From: Adiantum capillus-veneris
Lineage: Eukaryota; Streptophyta; Polypodiopsida; Polypodiales; Pteridaceae
Assembly (NCBI GenBank): GCA_014529385.2
Contig: CM043958.1
Span: 76,271,169 to 76,335,168, forward strand
Length of the DNA: 64,000 bases
Direction of reading: 5' to 3'
Part shown: positions 1 to 9,933 of the stretch, in pieces
Layout: each line of letters begins with the position of its first letter
How positions within the stretch are numbered: position 1 is the stretch's first letter
Program-made: the position numbers and the translations under genes
Notes under the pieces: generated by a model
Seen by the model: the letters and a program-made list of their open reading frames with translations, nothing else
Database searches by the model: none
Told to the model about the DNA's origin: nothing

Positions 1-2
1 AG

Positions 3-334
3 GATGAGCGGAGAGCGGCCACGCAGTTCAGACAGCAGCGTGAGGCCACACAACTACGACAGATGACTAGGGGGACATCTCATCTTGGCAGCGGAGGCTT
101 CGACATCGCTATGAGTTTGTGAGTTTCTAATCCAATCTTAACTATGGCGTTTTTTAAAACGCGATGAATCATGTATTCTTATTACTTTGATTTTTGTATA
201 AACGCAGAATCTTGCGATGCATCGAGCTCCGACACGCGAGGAGTCAGATGGATCGCAAAGGTATCTATGAAGTACTGAATGATCTTGAAGCTTCAGGAGA
301 GCCTGTAGACTGGGAGGCCTTACAGTCTCGTTGA
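3..334 (+). CDS. Last two exons of a CACTA-element gene (partial, spliced)
   Basis: Two open segments join cleanly: 3-118 and 208-334, with an 89-bp intron (119-207) that starts GTGAGT and ends CGCAG. The split codon is TT|A and the frame stays open through the join to a TGA at 332-334. The visible C-terminus is about 80 residues, rich in Gln and Arg at first (RQQREATQLRQ), then a Gly/Ser stretch, then an acidic tail ending DWEALQSR. The gene runs toward the CACTA terminus, where element-encoded genes usually end. I cannot say whether it is the TNP2-like transposase or the second, TNPA-like protein; no catalytic motif lies in the part seen. The exon structure is inferred from splice consensus and frame. 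Confidence 0.5.
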
Positions 335-624
335 TCGCTTGAGGTGAGACATTAATATGTGTAAGTTGATTTAATTAAGTCAGTATATGTGAAGTAATAT
401 TTGGTTATGGTTCGTTATGGTTATGCTTTTAAGTTATGGTTATGCTTTTCAGTTGGTACGGTTGTCTTTCATTGGCCTTAAATCTCATGTGAGATCCTAC
501 ATGGATAGCATGTAGGAGGCGTATACATGATATGGTTTTTTTTGAAAAGTTTATGTAAAAACAAAGGGAACTATGCCGAAATTTTTGCGCGCGGGAGCAT
601 GGTTGATATTTTGGTGCTGCTCGC

Positions 625-714
625 TTTCTTGGGCAGAGGGCAGGAAGTCTGGCTGTGGCTGTGTCCATCTTTTAACTGAGCACATGCCAGGCTAACTGCC
701 CTCTGCCCAAGAAA
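625..714. repeat. 19-bp perfect inverted repeat in CACTA subterminal region
   Basis: The 19 bases at 625-643 (TTTCTTGGGCAGAGGGCAG) are exactly complementary to 696-714, separated by 52 bp. It could form a hairpin and lies between the gene end and the element terminus. Confidence 0.8.
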
Positions 715-740
715 ACATTTTTCTGTTATGGTCGTCGCTA

Positions 741-788
741 TGTGCGTGGCAATCTGTGTCTCTATATGCGTGGCAATCTGCGTCTCTA
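741..788. repeat. 24-bp tandem repeat, two units, CACTA subterminal
   Basis: Two head-to-tail 24-bp units (741-764, 765-788) share the core GCGTGGCAATCTG and differ at few positions. Another pair of 19-bp units (415-433, 434-452, core TTATGGTTATGCTTTT) lies nearer the gene. Short direct repeats of this kind are typical transposase-binding sites at CACTA ends; that role is inferred. Confidence 0.6.
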
Positions 789-894
789 TACACGTCTATA
801 CCTGCGTCACAAATAGCGACTGGTTTCACAACGACGCGGATAGTGACGCGCCGCATCGATATCTGCGTTGATGACACCTTATTTTGTTGTAGTG

Positions 895-1432
895 TAAACT
901 AGATTTACTCTAGCTTAATTCTCATTGGTCCACCTCCAAGGCCATCCAGTAGGAATTGGGCACACCTTGTGGGAATCTGAGCTAGGGAGCTGACATGTGT
1001 CCCTAATTGCCTTTGTGTAAAGGGAGCATGTGTGTGTGTGTGTGTGTGACTTTGTCTCTCATCCCCTACCTTTAGGGCTCGCCCCCTCATGTGTAGGGAT
1101 GTGTGTTGACTTTCGAGAGCACACAAAGCATCCAATTCCCCCTAAGCTTTAACCCTTTGGACACAACCTTTGAATTTTGGAACCTTAGCATTTTGGAAGT
1201 CTTCATGGGCTGAACCTTAAGGTCTTTTTAGCCCATTTTTGCACATGGCTCTTTTGCAGATGCCCCCCCCCCCCTTTGGATCCCTATTTTCCCTCCTTTG
1301 GATCCCTACTATGGCTGGTCTGCTAGCTTAACCAATATTCTAGCTTTTTCTCCCCTGGCACTTCCCTACATTAAATGATCAGTTTAATATGAGAAAATCA
1401 TTTAGGAGAATTAGATATTGATTATTATGACA
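895..1432 (-). repeat. CHR-1 3' LTR, distal part lost to CACTA insertion
   Basis: Matches 17137-17694 and, inverted, 54482-55020. The LTR starts TGTCATAATAATC on the minus strand, at 1432. It carries a short GT microsatellite (about 1027-1047) that is much longer in the other CHR-1 LTR. The remaining 1 kb of the LTR would lie left of the CACTA element, outside the window. Confidence 0.85.
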
Positions 1433-1839
1433 TTACCTCTCTCTTGAAATCATAGTCGTCCTCGACTATGGTGTAGAGAAGATAAAGCATATTTATGAGT
1501 CCTTTTCTTAGCGGGTAGAGGATCCCTATGTTACCCTACGACATAATTCCACAATGGATGACTAGTCCATTTGGCACTTGAGAGCCTGAGGCTGCCGCAA
1601 GCATGTCTGCACATTAGTCCTATCAATCTTCCATAGTAGAGTGACAAGCTCTCCTTGGTGTTTGGGAGACGTCGTCTCCGCAAACTTAATCTAAGCATGC
1701 ATACTACTTCATTTTTGTGCACAATAAAGAAAAAGAGAGTCTTATAAGACAAAAAATTTGTTCATTTTTAACATTTTGTACATTTGCTTACTCATTGGGA
1801 AGCATTGTAAGCATTGACAAGGTTTAGGTTATCCTTTAA
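1433..1839 (-). other. CHR-1 polypurine tract and 3' untranslated region
   Basis: On the minus strand a CAAGAGAGAGGTAA purine run abuts the LTR start, the usual plus-strand primer position. The rest of the stretch has no ORF of note and is collinear with 54125-54481 of CHR-2. Confidence 0.7.
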
Positions 1840-2461
1840 TTATATGGCTTGCATCCATCTAGCATCTTCAAAAGGATAATTCTTAAACTTAATAAGATAT
1901 CGTCGGATAGTCGTACCGCCTCTTAATACCTTGTCTTCATGTCGGAGAATGGACTCGGGCTGTAGCACCTCCTCTTGGTCCTCGATCTCCGGTGGGTCTT
2001 CAATAGTTGGTTCTTGAGGTGGCTCTCCTTTGTAAGGCTTTAATAGGCTCACATGGAAAGCATTGTGTATGAGCCAATGATTGGGCAACTTGAGTTGATA
2101 GGCTTTAATAGGCTCACATGGAAAGCATTGTGTATGAGCCAATGATTGGGCAACTTGAGTTGATAGGCCATCTCATTGATTGGCCTAAGAATCTGGAAGG
2201 GACCATAGTACCTTTTTGCTAGTTTAGCATAGTACTTTTGGTGGTCCGTAGGATTCTTGCCCGTCGTGTGCCTTAATTGAGCCTTGGGAAACTTCAACAA
2301 GACCCAATCATTTTCTTTAAAGGCTTGGGCTCTTCTGTGCTTGTTAGCAGTAGCCTTTTACCTTTGCTGTGAGATAGAGATAGCATCCTTAGTCTTTTGG
2401 AAAGATTCTTGTAGGTCTCGGCTATCCTCATCTGCAGCGAAGATCTTCCCATGTACCTTGA
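1840..2461 (-). pseudogene. CHR-1 integrase C-terminus and chromodomain (3' part of pol)
   Basis: The minus strand encodes the end of the chromovirus polyprotein: a basic segment with YYAKLAKRYYGPFQIL and HNAFHVSLLKPYKGEPP (the post-integrase GPY/F-like module), an acidic linker, then a chromodomain with the core RRYLIKFKNYPFEDARWMQ. The chromodomain is thought to steer integration by reading chromatin marks. The region is broken: a 65-bp tandem duplication (2036-2100 and 2101-2165) repeats the HNAFHVSLLKP segment and shifts the frame, since 65 is not a multiple of three. CHR-2 has the unit only once. The upstream integrase core lies at 12280-13119, on the other side of TAT-1. Confidence 0.85.
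2036..2165. repeat. 65-bp tandem duplication inside CHR-1 pol
   Basis: Two essentially identical 65-bp units (2036-2100, 2101-2165) where CHR-2 has one. It frameshifts the chromodomain end of pol. Confidence 0.85.
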
Positions 2462-2465
2462 GTAG

Positions 2466-4092
2466 TGAGGGCGAGCTTTTTGAAATGGGGCCTCTAAACC
2501 CAAACCAATGGGCCTACCCTCACAAAATGTTCGTAAAGAGGTACGCACGCTACTTGGGGCACCACCTTCTTTTGGGAGTGGAGAAGGAAACCAATCAAAA
2601 TAACACTTGCACTCACCCACTCAAGCAACACACTTTGAAAACCCCCTTACTCTATATACACTTTGAACACTTGAACACCATCAACGATTATGCAACCGAA
2701 TTCCGTGCATCAAAATGAAATATGCAATTTGTGGAATAGCATTCACCTTCTCCCCATAAGAATACCCATAATACATCCAAACTCTTCCTCTCTCAAGCAC
2801 TCATCAAAAAATCATGCGCACAAGACTTGCCTCTCAAACACACAAGAGAATCACTTACATCAAACTAACACACTTTTCATAGAGAGCTCATCTCCATCTA
2901 TGCAATGCCGTGAGACAAATAAAATCACCATGAGAGGTAGCCACATGCATATGTAATGAAGCAAAAGAGAATTGGAGTGAGAAATTTATTTAGACCAATT
3001 GAATAAGTGTGGAGAAACAAACCAATGGTAAATTGAGAATAGAATACTTACTTGATTTCTCGCACACCTTTTAAGGGAAGGACAGACGCTGGCTAACCAT
3101 CACGAAATGCGACACTTGAAAGTTTTGAAGATGATTTCATGATCATTAACATAACCATGAGAGAGATCATGATGTATTTACAAGTTATTGAGGTGCTACA
3201 AATCGGTCCGACCACATGCAAGTGACCTTGAACACTCATTGCTCTTCTAGAAGATGAGTAGGGGAAAAATAATATCTCACCCTCTTGATTTACTTGATTT
3301 ACAGTTCCCTTTTGCTGCGAATCTGACAAATTTACACTATTTTGACCATAACTTTTTACCTGTAGCTCGGAATGACATGCTTCAAAAGGCAAAATTGACC
3401 TTCTCAACATGCTTGGTATGAATTTGGACTATTCTTCACACCCATGCACCAAGGAATTTGGTTTGGAAGGTCCACACTAGGCTAGGGAACCTTTTGCTTC
3501 CAAGTCTTCTTGTATGGGCCCTTTGCTTGTATGCATCCAAGGGGAATCATGCTTTTTCAAAAGGCTATGATGCTTAAACAAATAGAGGAGGGCCCAATAT
3601 TATTTTCTTGTGAAAAGAATATACAATTGGAGTCTTTTTGAAAGGAGAGAAGTTATATGTATATTCTTAAGAGATATTGGGCCACCTATGTAGGGGTCAT
3701 AGAAGACTTGTAGAGAGGGACCATAATCTTTGGTAAAGACAAGTGGAGAGTTGATTTCCATGGGAATTTATCTATATGGGGTGGAAGATGGATATATTAT
3801 TTTTCTACTACTAATTCACAAGAGGTAAGAAAGTTTGGGGGTATATAGTTGGTTATTGTATGCTTATTCTATTTACAAAGCAAAAAAGAAAAGGGTGGTA
3901 ATATAAATATATGACTAAGGTGACATTTTTGGGAAGAGTATAATGTATGTGTCGCCACAAAGGTTAAACGAAGAGGGGGAATTTACTCTAGATAACTTAA
4001 TAGCGTAGAAAAATATATACACATATGAGGAAGAGGACGTTGAGTAGAATGACAAATGTTGCAAAAAGATGGTTACCATTTTATGCCACTCA
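2466..4092 (-). repeat. TAT-1 3' LTR with about 450-bp internal deletion
   Basis: 1627 bp against 2073 bp for the other LTR. The missing block corresponds to about 10937-11388 and includes the promoter TATA box, so this LTR could not drive transcription. The join is near 3200. Confidence 0.9.
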
Positions 4093-4253
4093 TATTAGCC
4101 CTCCCCCAAGCCTAGAGATATTCATATCTTTAGGAGGACGGTGTTGCTTCTTTTTCTTCTCTTTTTTTTGTCATTTTTCCTTTTCCACTTTTTTTTTTCA
4201 ATAGGAGGAGTGTCATGCACTCTTTTACTCCATTAGACCTGCTTTTCATTACC
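4093..4253 (-). other. TAT-1 polypurine tract and 3' untranslated region
   Basis: On the minus strand GGCTTGGGGGAGGGCTAATA ends exactly at the LTR start TGAGTGGC; this is the expected PPT. The remainder is T-rich on the plus strand with no ORF. Confidence 0.8.
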
Positions 4254-6614
4254 TCAATCCCATAAGTCGGAGATGGGAGGGTTGCCTTGGGTATGTTCAG
4301 ATTCCAAGGCTGGTTCTTCTTTGCACATCAAAGCTTTAAAAATAGGTGGAGCATTTGCCAAGCTGAAGGGAGCCATGTCAATTTGGAGCTTAGACGATGT
4401 AGGCAGATGACTGCCTATCAACGGATTGATACGTTGAAAGAAGGGCTTTAATCTCCATCCATTGACTCTGGTCTTGTAGAGTTTTCCGGATAAATCTGCT
4501 AATCTGTAACTACCATTCCCAAACTTTGTTTTTATCATGAAAGGTTCCTCCCATCTTTGCAAAAACTTTTTGTCAAGTCGAGTATCAAGTCGGTTATCAT
4601 AGCGAAGAACCAACATACCTTCCTTCAATCCTTTCCCCTTGAGCTTCTTGTTGATTTTATCCCTTTGGCTTGTCGCTTTGGTGATGTAGTGATCAATGGA
4701 CTCTTCTCTATCTAGCTCAAGTCGTTGGAGATCTAAGATCCTTTCATGTAGAACCTCTTTTGGTTTTTTTGCCACTCTTGCAAGAACGCGCAAGCTTGAG
4801 AGCTCTACCTCAATGGAGAGAAGTGCCTCCTGTCCATAAACTAGATGAAAAGGGGTGAATTGGGTAGATACCTTGAAAGATGTCCTATACGCCCAAAGAG
4901 CAGCCGTCAAATGGCGATCCCAATCATTAGGCCGGTCCACAACCTGCTTAGAAATTATCTTACATATCATTCCATTCACTTTTTCCACCAATCCATTGCA
5001 TTGAGGATAGTAGGGTGTGGAATGCAGGTGTTTCACTTTTAACCTCCTCAAGAGATCATTCGGAAGGTCAGCCCTAAAACCCGGGCCTCGATCTGATAAG
5101 ATTTCTAGGGGTGTTCCAAACCTACTACAAATATGATAAAAAATAAACTTTGATACCTCTTCAGCTGTGATTCGGGTTGTGCTTGTTGCTTCCGCCCATC
5201 GTGTCATGTAGTCAACACCCATGATGATGAAAACCTTCCCTGTAGAAGTACGAGGTAGGGGACCTATTGCATCCACACCCCACTTTTCAAAAGGGCCATA
5301 AGATATTATTGGGACTCGAGGCTCATATGTTAGTCGTCTATCCCCAGCAATTTGGCATGGCTTACATGCCTTACACCAATATTGGACATCACGATGTAAG
5401 CTCGGCCAAATAAACCCTGCTTGTAAAATTTTCCTACTTGTAATATCTTGAGAAAAGTGACCACCATAGACATCATCATGACATGAAAGAAGAATTTTCT
5501 CTATCTCTTGCACACCTGGTACTCTCCTCAAGACAAAATCTTTCCCTTTGTGATATATTTCATCCCCAATCAACATGTAAGGTGTGGCCTTCTTAACTAG
5601 TCTATGTCTTTGCACCTTGTCTAAGTGTTTGGGACACTCACCTGCTTGTAGAAAGAAGATAATGTCTTTTAGCTCCTCTTGACCTTGATATTTGGGTTCA
5701 TATAGTTTCACACCTCCTACCGCCATTTGAAGCTTTTCATTTGCGAGTAAGTCTGCTTCCTTGTTATGAGTTCTCACAATGTGTTGTACCTGTGTTGCTT
5801 TAAAACCCTTTATCAAAGCTCTTACACTACTAAGCCACTCAAAAAATGTACGATTCTTGCACCTCCAAGTCCCTTGGATTTGCCTGACCACTAGCAAAGA
5901 ATCACCTTTTATAATAAGTCTTTGTATGCCTAATTCTTTGCATTCTTCTAACCCAAGGGTTAGAGCAGCATACTCAGCCTCATTGTTAGAGTGAACACTG
6001 GGTAGAATGATACCTTTTCTAAGCATTAACTCCTTTTGTGGGTTCAAAATGATGATTCCCCCTACTGCTTTGTCTTGTTGGCGTTGATAAGCTCCGTCAA
6101 AGCATAAAGTATGGGCATTATCAATCTCCTTCACTTTGAACTGTTTTGAGCCTTCCTCTCTTTGCAGTCGTGATCCTTTCCTTTCTCTCACTTTGTAGGT
6201 GAGAATGTCTGCAAGTCCTGCTCTTGTGCTATCTTCTACAAGGAAAGTGTATTCAAATTCTTGGAGTTCAAGCACCCACTTTGCTATTATAGATGAGAGG
6301 CTCATGTGTTGTACTACATATGGTAGATTGTGCTCTAAGGTGAGAAAAACAAATGGCACAGGGAGAAGATACGATCGAAACTTCCTTACCGCAAACAAGA
6401 TTGCAAAGACCACTTTCTCCATTTCAGTGTATCCCTTCTCAGCCGGAGTCATCACCTTGCTTGCAAAATAGATCGGCCTCATGTATGATGTTTTAGGATC
6501 TTTTTGCATCAAAATAACACCAATTGTTTCGAAACCTACACTTGGAGTGACATAGTAGGTCTCCTTTGGATCTGGTGGCATTAGGATTGGGAGAGAGCTA
6601 AGAATGCCCTTCAC
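4254..6614 (-). CDS. TAT-1 pol: RNase H connection, archaeal RNase H, integrase
   Basis: 786-residue open frame. Residues 1 to about 150 correspond to the gypsy RNase H, whose catalytic Asp positions are replaced (YVTPSVGFE and TLEHNL where D-containing motifs are usual), so it is probably only a connection domain. A second, archaeal-type RNase H follows with intact acids D173 (CFDGAY), E212 (NNEAEY), D238 (IKGDSL) and D288 (NKEADL). Integrase has the zinc-binding H379, H386, C417, C420 and the catalytic triad D448 (GVDAIG), D508 (LSDRGPG) and E544 (NGLVEKV), i.e. D,D35E spacing. The frame is cut from the RT only by a TAA (GAA in TAT-2, a transversion) just upstream of 6614. The proteins would act in virus-like particles and then in the nucleus for integration. 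Confidence 0.9.
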   Translation of the reverse strand: MKGILSSLPILMPPDPKETYYVTPSVGFETIGVILMQKDPKTSYMRPIYFASKVMTPAEKGYTEMEKVVFAILFAVRKFRSYLLPVPFVFLTLEHNLPYVVQHMSLSSIIAKWVLELQEFEYTFLVEDSTRAGLADILTYKVRERKGSRLQREEGSKQFKVKEIDNAHTLCFDGAYQRQQDKAVGGIIILNPQKELMLRKGIILPSVHSNNEAEYAALTLGLEECKELGIQRLIIKGDSLLVVRQIQGTWRCKNRTFFEWLSSVRALIKGFKATQVQHIVRTHNKEADLLANEKLQMAVGGVKLYEPKYQGQEELKDIIFFLQAGECPKHLDKVQRHRLVKKATPYMLIGDEIYHKGKDFVLRRVPGVQEIEKILLSCHDDVYGGHFSQDITSRKILQAGFIWPSLHRDVQYWCKACKPCQIAGDRRLTYEPRVPIISYGPFEKWGVDAIGPLPRTSTGKVFIIMGVDYMTRWAEATSTTRITAEEVSKFIFYHICSRFGTPLEILSDRGPGFRADLPNDLLRRLKVKHLHSTPYYPQCNGLVEKVNGMICKIISKQVVDRPNDWDRHLTAALWAYRTSFKVSTQFTPFHLVYGQEALLSIEVELSSLRVLARVAKKPKEVLHERILDLQRLELDREESIDHYITKATSQRDKINKKLKGKGLKEGMLVLRYDNRLDTRLDKKFLQRWEEPFMIKTKFGNGSYRLADLSGKLYKTRVNGWRLKPFFQRINPLIGSHLPTSSKLQIDMAPFSLANAPPIFKALMCKEEPALESEHTQGNPPISDLWD

Positions 6615-7790
6615 TTACTCAAAACATTTTGCATGTTCCCTCCCCCATTCAAATGTAGATTGGCTTGCCAACCTATGCAAAGGGGCGATGGCTTCTGCTA
6701 GGAGATGGATGAAGCGAGACATGTACCTCACTTTGTGGTTGAAGGTCATTAGCTCCTTAGTTGTGGTTGGTGGAGATAATGACAAAAGGGCCTCTACTTT
6801 AGAGGGATCCACTTGAATTCCTTGTGAAGAAACCACATGGCCTAGCAAAACCACCTGAGATTCACCGATATGACACTTCTCTGGGTTGAGTTGTCCCCCA
6901 AATTGATGGAGCCTCTTAAGCCCCTCTTCAACCTTTTGGAAGTGAAGTGATCTACAACTATAAATACAGAAATCATCCATAAAGACTCTTATAGATTTTC
7001 CAAAGAATGGCTGAAATACAAATATTGTGAATCTCATGAAGGTGCTAGGAGCATTGGTGAGCCCAAAAGGCATTACTCTGAATGCAAAACATCCCCAAGG
7101 TGTGATGAAGGTGGTTTTTGGTTGGTCCTCTTCTGCTATTCTAATTTGAAAATATCCTGAATACCCATCACACACAGTGTAGCATTCGTGACCTGCTACT
7201 TCATTCAAAATTTCATCTTGGAAAGGGAGAGGGAAATGGTCCCTCTTTGTCGTAGCGTTGAGGGGTTTGTAATCCACGCAGACCCTCCACTTACCATTCT
7301 TCTTGGGAGTGACTACAATAGGTGATACCCATTCGGAGTTGGATACTGGATAGATGAAGCCAGCCTTCAAGAGTCGATTCACTTCTTGTAGGAGAGCCTT
7401 TTGTTGCACAGATCCTAGTCGCCGTAACTTTTGAGCCACGGGTTTGGTCCCTCGTTTCAATTCAATTCGATGCTCTATTACATCTACACCTCTTATTTGT
7501 GAGTAGTCAGTGATAAACAAATTGGGATACCTCCTTAACATATTGATGTAGGACCTCTTCTCCTCACAAGTAAGATCTTTTGCAAGCATCTTCTCAAATC
7601 CTTCTTCAAGGTGGTGGCATCTTTCATCCCCTCGTGTGTGATTGTCTGTTGGCTTTTCTTCTACAGAAACATCTTGGGTGTTGGCGTTGAATACAATTCC
7701 CATTACCTCCAAAGAAGACTCCTCTTCACTGGTTGATGCACTGGTTGATGTTTCCTCATCACTTGAGTACACTTGATGCCGTGGTTTCAT
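6615..7790 (-). CDS. TAT-1 reverse transcriptase domain
   Basis: 391 residues. An acidic Ser-rich linker (residues 1-50) precedes the polymerase: SPIVVTPKKNGKWRVCVDYK near 156-175, catalytic D208 in CDGYSGY, MPFGLTNAPSTF at 240-251 and the active-site FMDD at 270-273 (Phe in place of the common Tyr). The thumb reads SSQGIQVDPSKVEAL. The N-terminal overlap with the protease frame (7759-7790) is a frameshift, not a natural overlap: TAT-2 reads through the same place in one frame, and TAT-1 has lost about 29 bp there. The C-terminal stop is the TAA described for the next frame. Confidence 0.9.
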   Translation of the reverse strand: MKPRHQVYSSDEETSTSASTSEEESSLEVMGIVFNANTQDVSVEEKPTDNHTRGDERCHHLEEGFEKMLAKDLTCEEKRSYINMLRRYPNLFITDYSQIRGVDVIEHRIELKRGTKPVAQKLRRLGSVQQKALLQEVNRLLKAGFIYPVSNSEWVSPIVVTPKKNGKWRVCVDYKPLNATTKRDHFPLPFQDEILNEVAGHECYTVCDGYSGYFQIRIAEEDQPKTTFITPWGCFAFRVMPFGLTNAPSTFMRFTIFVFQPFFGKSIRVFMDDFCIYSCRSLHFQKVEEGLKRLHQFGGQLNPEKCHIGESQVVLLGHVVSSQGIQVDPSKVEALLSLSPPTTTKELMTFNHKVRYMSRFIHLLAEAIAPLHRLASQSTFEWGREHAKCFE

Positions 7791-8379
7791 AGTTGATATC
7801 TAGTTGCTTTCCTTCTCGCCAATCATACACCACCGGTTGACCCTTCTTAAGAATCAAACGACCACTTCCCCATTTTTTATCTGCATTCACAGCAATGAGC
7901 CAAGGCCTCCCTAGGATAATGGGATAGCCCTCCCCCTTAGCTGGCATGACATACATATCCACTCGTGCATCTATGTTACATACAGAGACTTTTACATTTT
8001 CAATGATCCCCAAACACTTCACACTTGAGTTGTTGGCTAGCGTAGCTTGACAATTAGAGGACTTTGTAATTTCAAGCCCTAACCTGTTCATTGATTTTTT
8101 CGTGATCACACACATTTGAGCTCCACCATCAACATATACATTAGACACCTTTTTACCCCTTATGTAAGCATCCACAATGGGTTCCACATCTTTTTGTAGC
8201 TTTGAGGCCACAACCTTAATGGAAAGATTTGCTTTCTTTTTTGGAATTCTTGTACTTACCAACTTTGGCCATTGCCTTCTTACTTTGGCTGATAGGTGCA
8301 GAAGTTGAGGCCATGAAATGTTTGGCTTTTGGGTTTGTAGATCCTCCAGGATGTTGTAGGGCTCTGGCTCCTTTCCCAA
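7759..8379 (-). CDS. TAT-1 aspartic protease region
   Basis: 206 residues with a retropepsin-like motif VYVDGGAQMCV (D84) and the second conserved segment GYPIILGRPWL near residue 155. The D-G-G form in place of D-S/T-G occurs in all four Tat-like copies in this window. In TAT-2 this stretch is continuous with the gag tail and the RT start, so the family appears to use one gag-pol frame. Here it is bounded by a TGA upstream (CGA in TAT-2, a CpG transition) and by a small deletion downstream that shifts the frame. Confidence 0.85.
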   Translation of the reverse strand: MGKEPEPYNILEDLQTQKPNISWPQLLHLSAKVRRQWPKLVSTRIPKKKANLSIKVVASKLQKDVEPIVDAYIRGKKVSNVYVDGGAQMCVITKKSMNRLGLEITKSSNCQATLANNSSVKCLGIIENVKVSVCNIDARVDMYVMPAKGEGYPIILGRPWLIAVNADKKWGSGRLILKKGQPVVYDWREGKQLDINYETTASSVLK

Positions 8380-8406
8380 TGGGAAGTCGTTGATACCAAT
8401 TTCCCT

Positions 8407-9552
8407 TCACCTTGATCTTTTCTTCCTGCTACTTTCAGCTTCTTCCATCTTTGACTTCTTCTTCTTGTCCCTTCTGGCTGAATTTGTTCCTTCACTTCTC
8501 ATGTCTTCATCCTTATCATGTGCTCTTGTACGTTTTTCTGCAGGCATAACATCAAAGTTTAGAGTATGCTCATCTATTACCTCTTCTAGCTTGATGATGT
8601 TGACTCCTCTTTCTTCCTCCTCATGTGGGACGGGAGGTATATTTGCTGGTGGTGGTGGTCGACGAAGGATTTGTGGGCCTTGAGCTAGTTCTTGCTGCAC
8701 AGTGAGAGGAGGCAGTCTGGGGGGATATATGTCTCCCGGAAGTCGCCTTGGATGTGGACAATTGTACATGCCATGGCCCATTTCATTGCAATTCCAACAT
8801 CTCAACTCTTGAGCTTGTCTTCGTTGATTGCGATTCCCTTCTCTTGGTTGTCGTTGTTGAGGTAGGCCCTGTACTAGATTCAGAGTGAGGTTCTCAAGCT
8901 GTTGAGTTAGCCTTTGTAAAACCTCTTGTTGAGAGTTATCTCCTATTTGTGAAGATTGTGCAAGAGGGGACCTAATTGGTGCTTCCATGGTTTGTGAAGA
9001 CTCCCTCTCACTCACTTCATTCAAACCCCTTGCTCTATGTGCTTGGAAGTGTAGTTTTCTAAACTTGATGATGGCTACCTCACGTGCTTCTTCGAAGGTG
9101 GATGGGAATTTTAGCTCTACTTTAGCCTTTAAAAGTGGATACAAGCCACCCATGAATCTCTCTTTTTTTAGAAAGTTAGGTGCACCACCATGATTTTCTA
9201 ATGTAGCCTCCCACCTACCCCATAGATTGACAAAGGTTGCTTCATAAGAGGGATAGTCTTCATGTGATACCTGCTTATGTCCAATAAGACATTTCCATAG
9301 TCCTTCAGAAGTATCACCTTGCCCGAACTTGGAGAGGAAGCTTGCTCGCAGTCTCTCCCAATTGGACTTGATTTGGGGTTGCAAGGTCTCATACCATGCT
9401 TTAGCTTCTGCTTTTAGAACCAACGGGAAGGCTCGTAGCTTTACTTCCTCTTCATCGCTCCCGGATATGAGATGTGCCATCTCCAAGTTGTCAAGAAACT
9501 CTTGCGCATCTTCCCCACTTCTTGCATAGAACGTGGGAAAAGAACTTGACAT
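8407..9552 (-). CDS. TAT-1 Gag with CCHC zinc knuckle
   Basis: 381 residues starting MSSSFPTFYARSGEDAQEFL, a Ty3-type capsid beginning, with the retrotransposon-gag core around residues 35-170 (WYETL, RLRASFLSKFG, YEATFVNLWGRWEATL). The nucleocapsid CX2CX4HX4C knuckle uses C252, C255, H260 and C265 (CWNCNEMGHGMYNC). A Pro-rich segment and a basic Lys/Arg tail follow. The end at 8407 is caused by a CGA-to-TGA change relative to TAT-2, so the true polyprotein would continue into the protease. The ATG at 9552 is used in both copies. Confidence 0.9.
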   Translation of the reverse strand: MSSSFPTFYARSGEDAQEFLDNLEMAHLISGSDEEEVKLRAFPLVLKAEAKAWYETLQPQIKSNWERLRASFLSKFGQGDTSEGLWKCLIGHKQVSHEDYPSYEATFVNLWGRWEATLENHGGAPNFLKKERFMGGLYPLLKAKVELKFPSTFEEAREVAIIKFRKLHFQAHRARGLNEVSERESSQTMEAPIRSPLAQSSQIGDNSQQEVLQRLTQQLENLTLNLVQGLPQQRQPREGNRNQRRQAQELRCWNCNEMGHGMYNCPHPRRLPGDIYPPRLPPLTVQQELAQGPQILRRPPPPANIPPVPHEEEERGVNIIKLEEVIDEHTLNFDVMPAEKRTRAHDKDEDMRSEGTNSARRDKKKKSKMEEAESSRKKRSR

Positions 9553-9637
9553 TTTGTTTAGACTTTTTGAAATTTCTTTTTTTTAAAGAAACTTTTTTCT
9601 TACGGGCCTCACAAGATTGTTGACACTATAAATCTGA

Positions 9638-9850
9638 TTACATTAAAATGAAGATGTGCACATCCATTGTTAATTCGTACTTTATCATAGGTAGAATAAA
9701 TGGATTAATTGAAGCATTGATTTCATTGAGGCGAGTGGATCCAAATATCCTCCTTATGATAGATTGAAACCTAAACTTAGTTGCAATGATTATATGAATG
9801 GATTGCCGAGCAATAGGCCTAAAAGGTTCATTGTTTTGATCGTGATTCAT
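9638..9850 (-). CDS. TAT-1 leader small ORF b (conserved, unknown function)
   Basis: 70 codons between PBS and gag, ending 86 bases before the gag ATG. The C-terminal half reads GSTRLNEINA, then PFILPMI, then MDVHIFILM. The same ORF is open in TAT-2 (44137-44340) and is paralogous to ORF a just upstream and to the TAT-4 ORF at 25707-25925. It alternates hydrophobic and polar residues, suggesting beta strands; there is no signal peptide, zinc site or recognised family. It lies in a different frame from gag, with the same relative offset in both copies. It could be a real small protein or a translation-regulating uORF. Confidence 0.6.
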   Translation of the reverse strand: MNHDQNNEPFRPIARQSIHIIIATKFRFQSIIRRIFGSTRLNEINASINPFILPMIKYELTMDVHIFILM

Positions 9851-9933
9851 GTGCTACTCCTCGTTGTTGGTTTGAAGACCTCGTTCCTTCATATGGCCCT
9901 TGAGCACCCCTTCACCACTCCTTGTTCCTGCTT

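Larger units (their letters stand above)
1..894 (+). mobile_element. CACTA (En/Spm-type) DNA transposon, right end only
   Basis: The segment ends at 894 in an inverted CACTA terminus: read on the minus strand it starts CACTACAACAAAATAAGG. The next bases, TAA (895-897), match the undisturbed chromovirus LTR around 17135, where the same LTR sequence runs on without interruption, so TAA is the likely 3-bp target duplication. The left end lies outside the window. The last 560 bp are non-coding and repeat-rich, as expected for CACTA subterminal regions, and follow the end of a spliced gene at 334. The element sits inside the 3' LTR of CHR-1. Confidence 0.75.

Noticed and set aside
895-1432. Simple truncation of the CHR-1 3' LTR
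   Set aside because: The break coincides with a CACTA terminus and a TAA flank, so an insertion explains it better.
7759-7790. Overlap of TAT-1 protease and RT frames as programmed frameshifting
   Set aside because: TAT-2 is in one frame here and TAT-1 has a small deletion, so it is a mutation.
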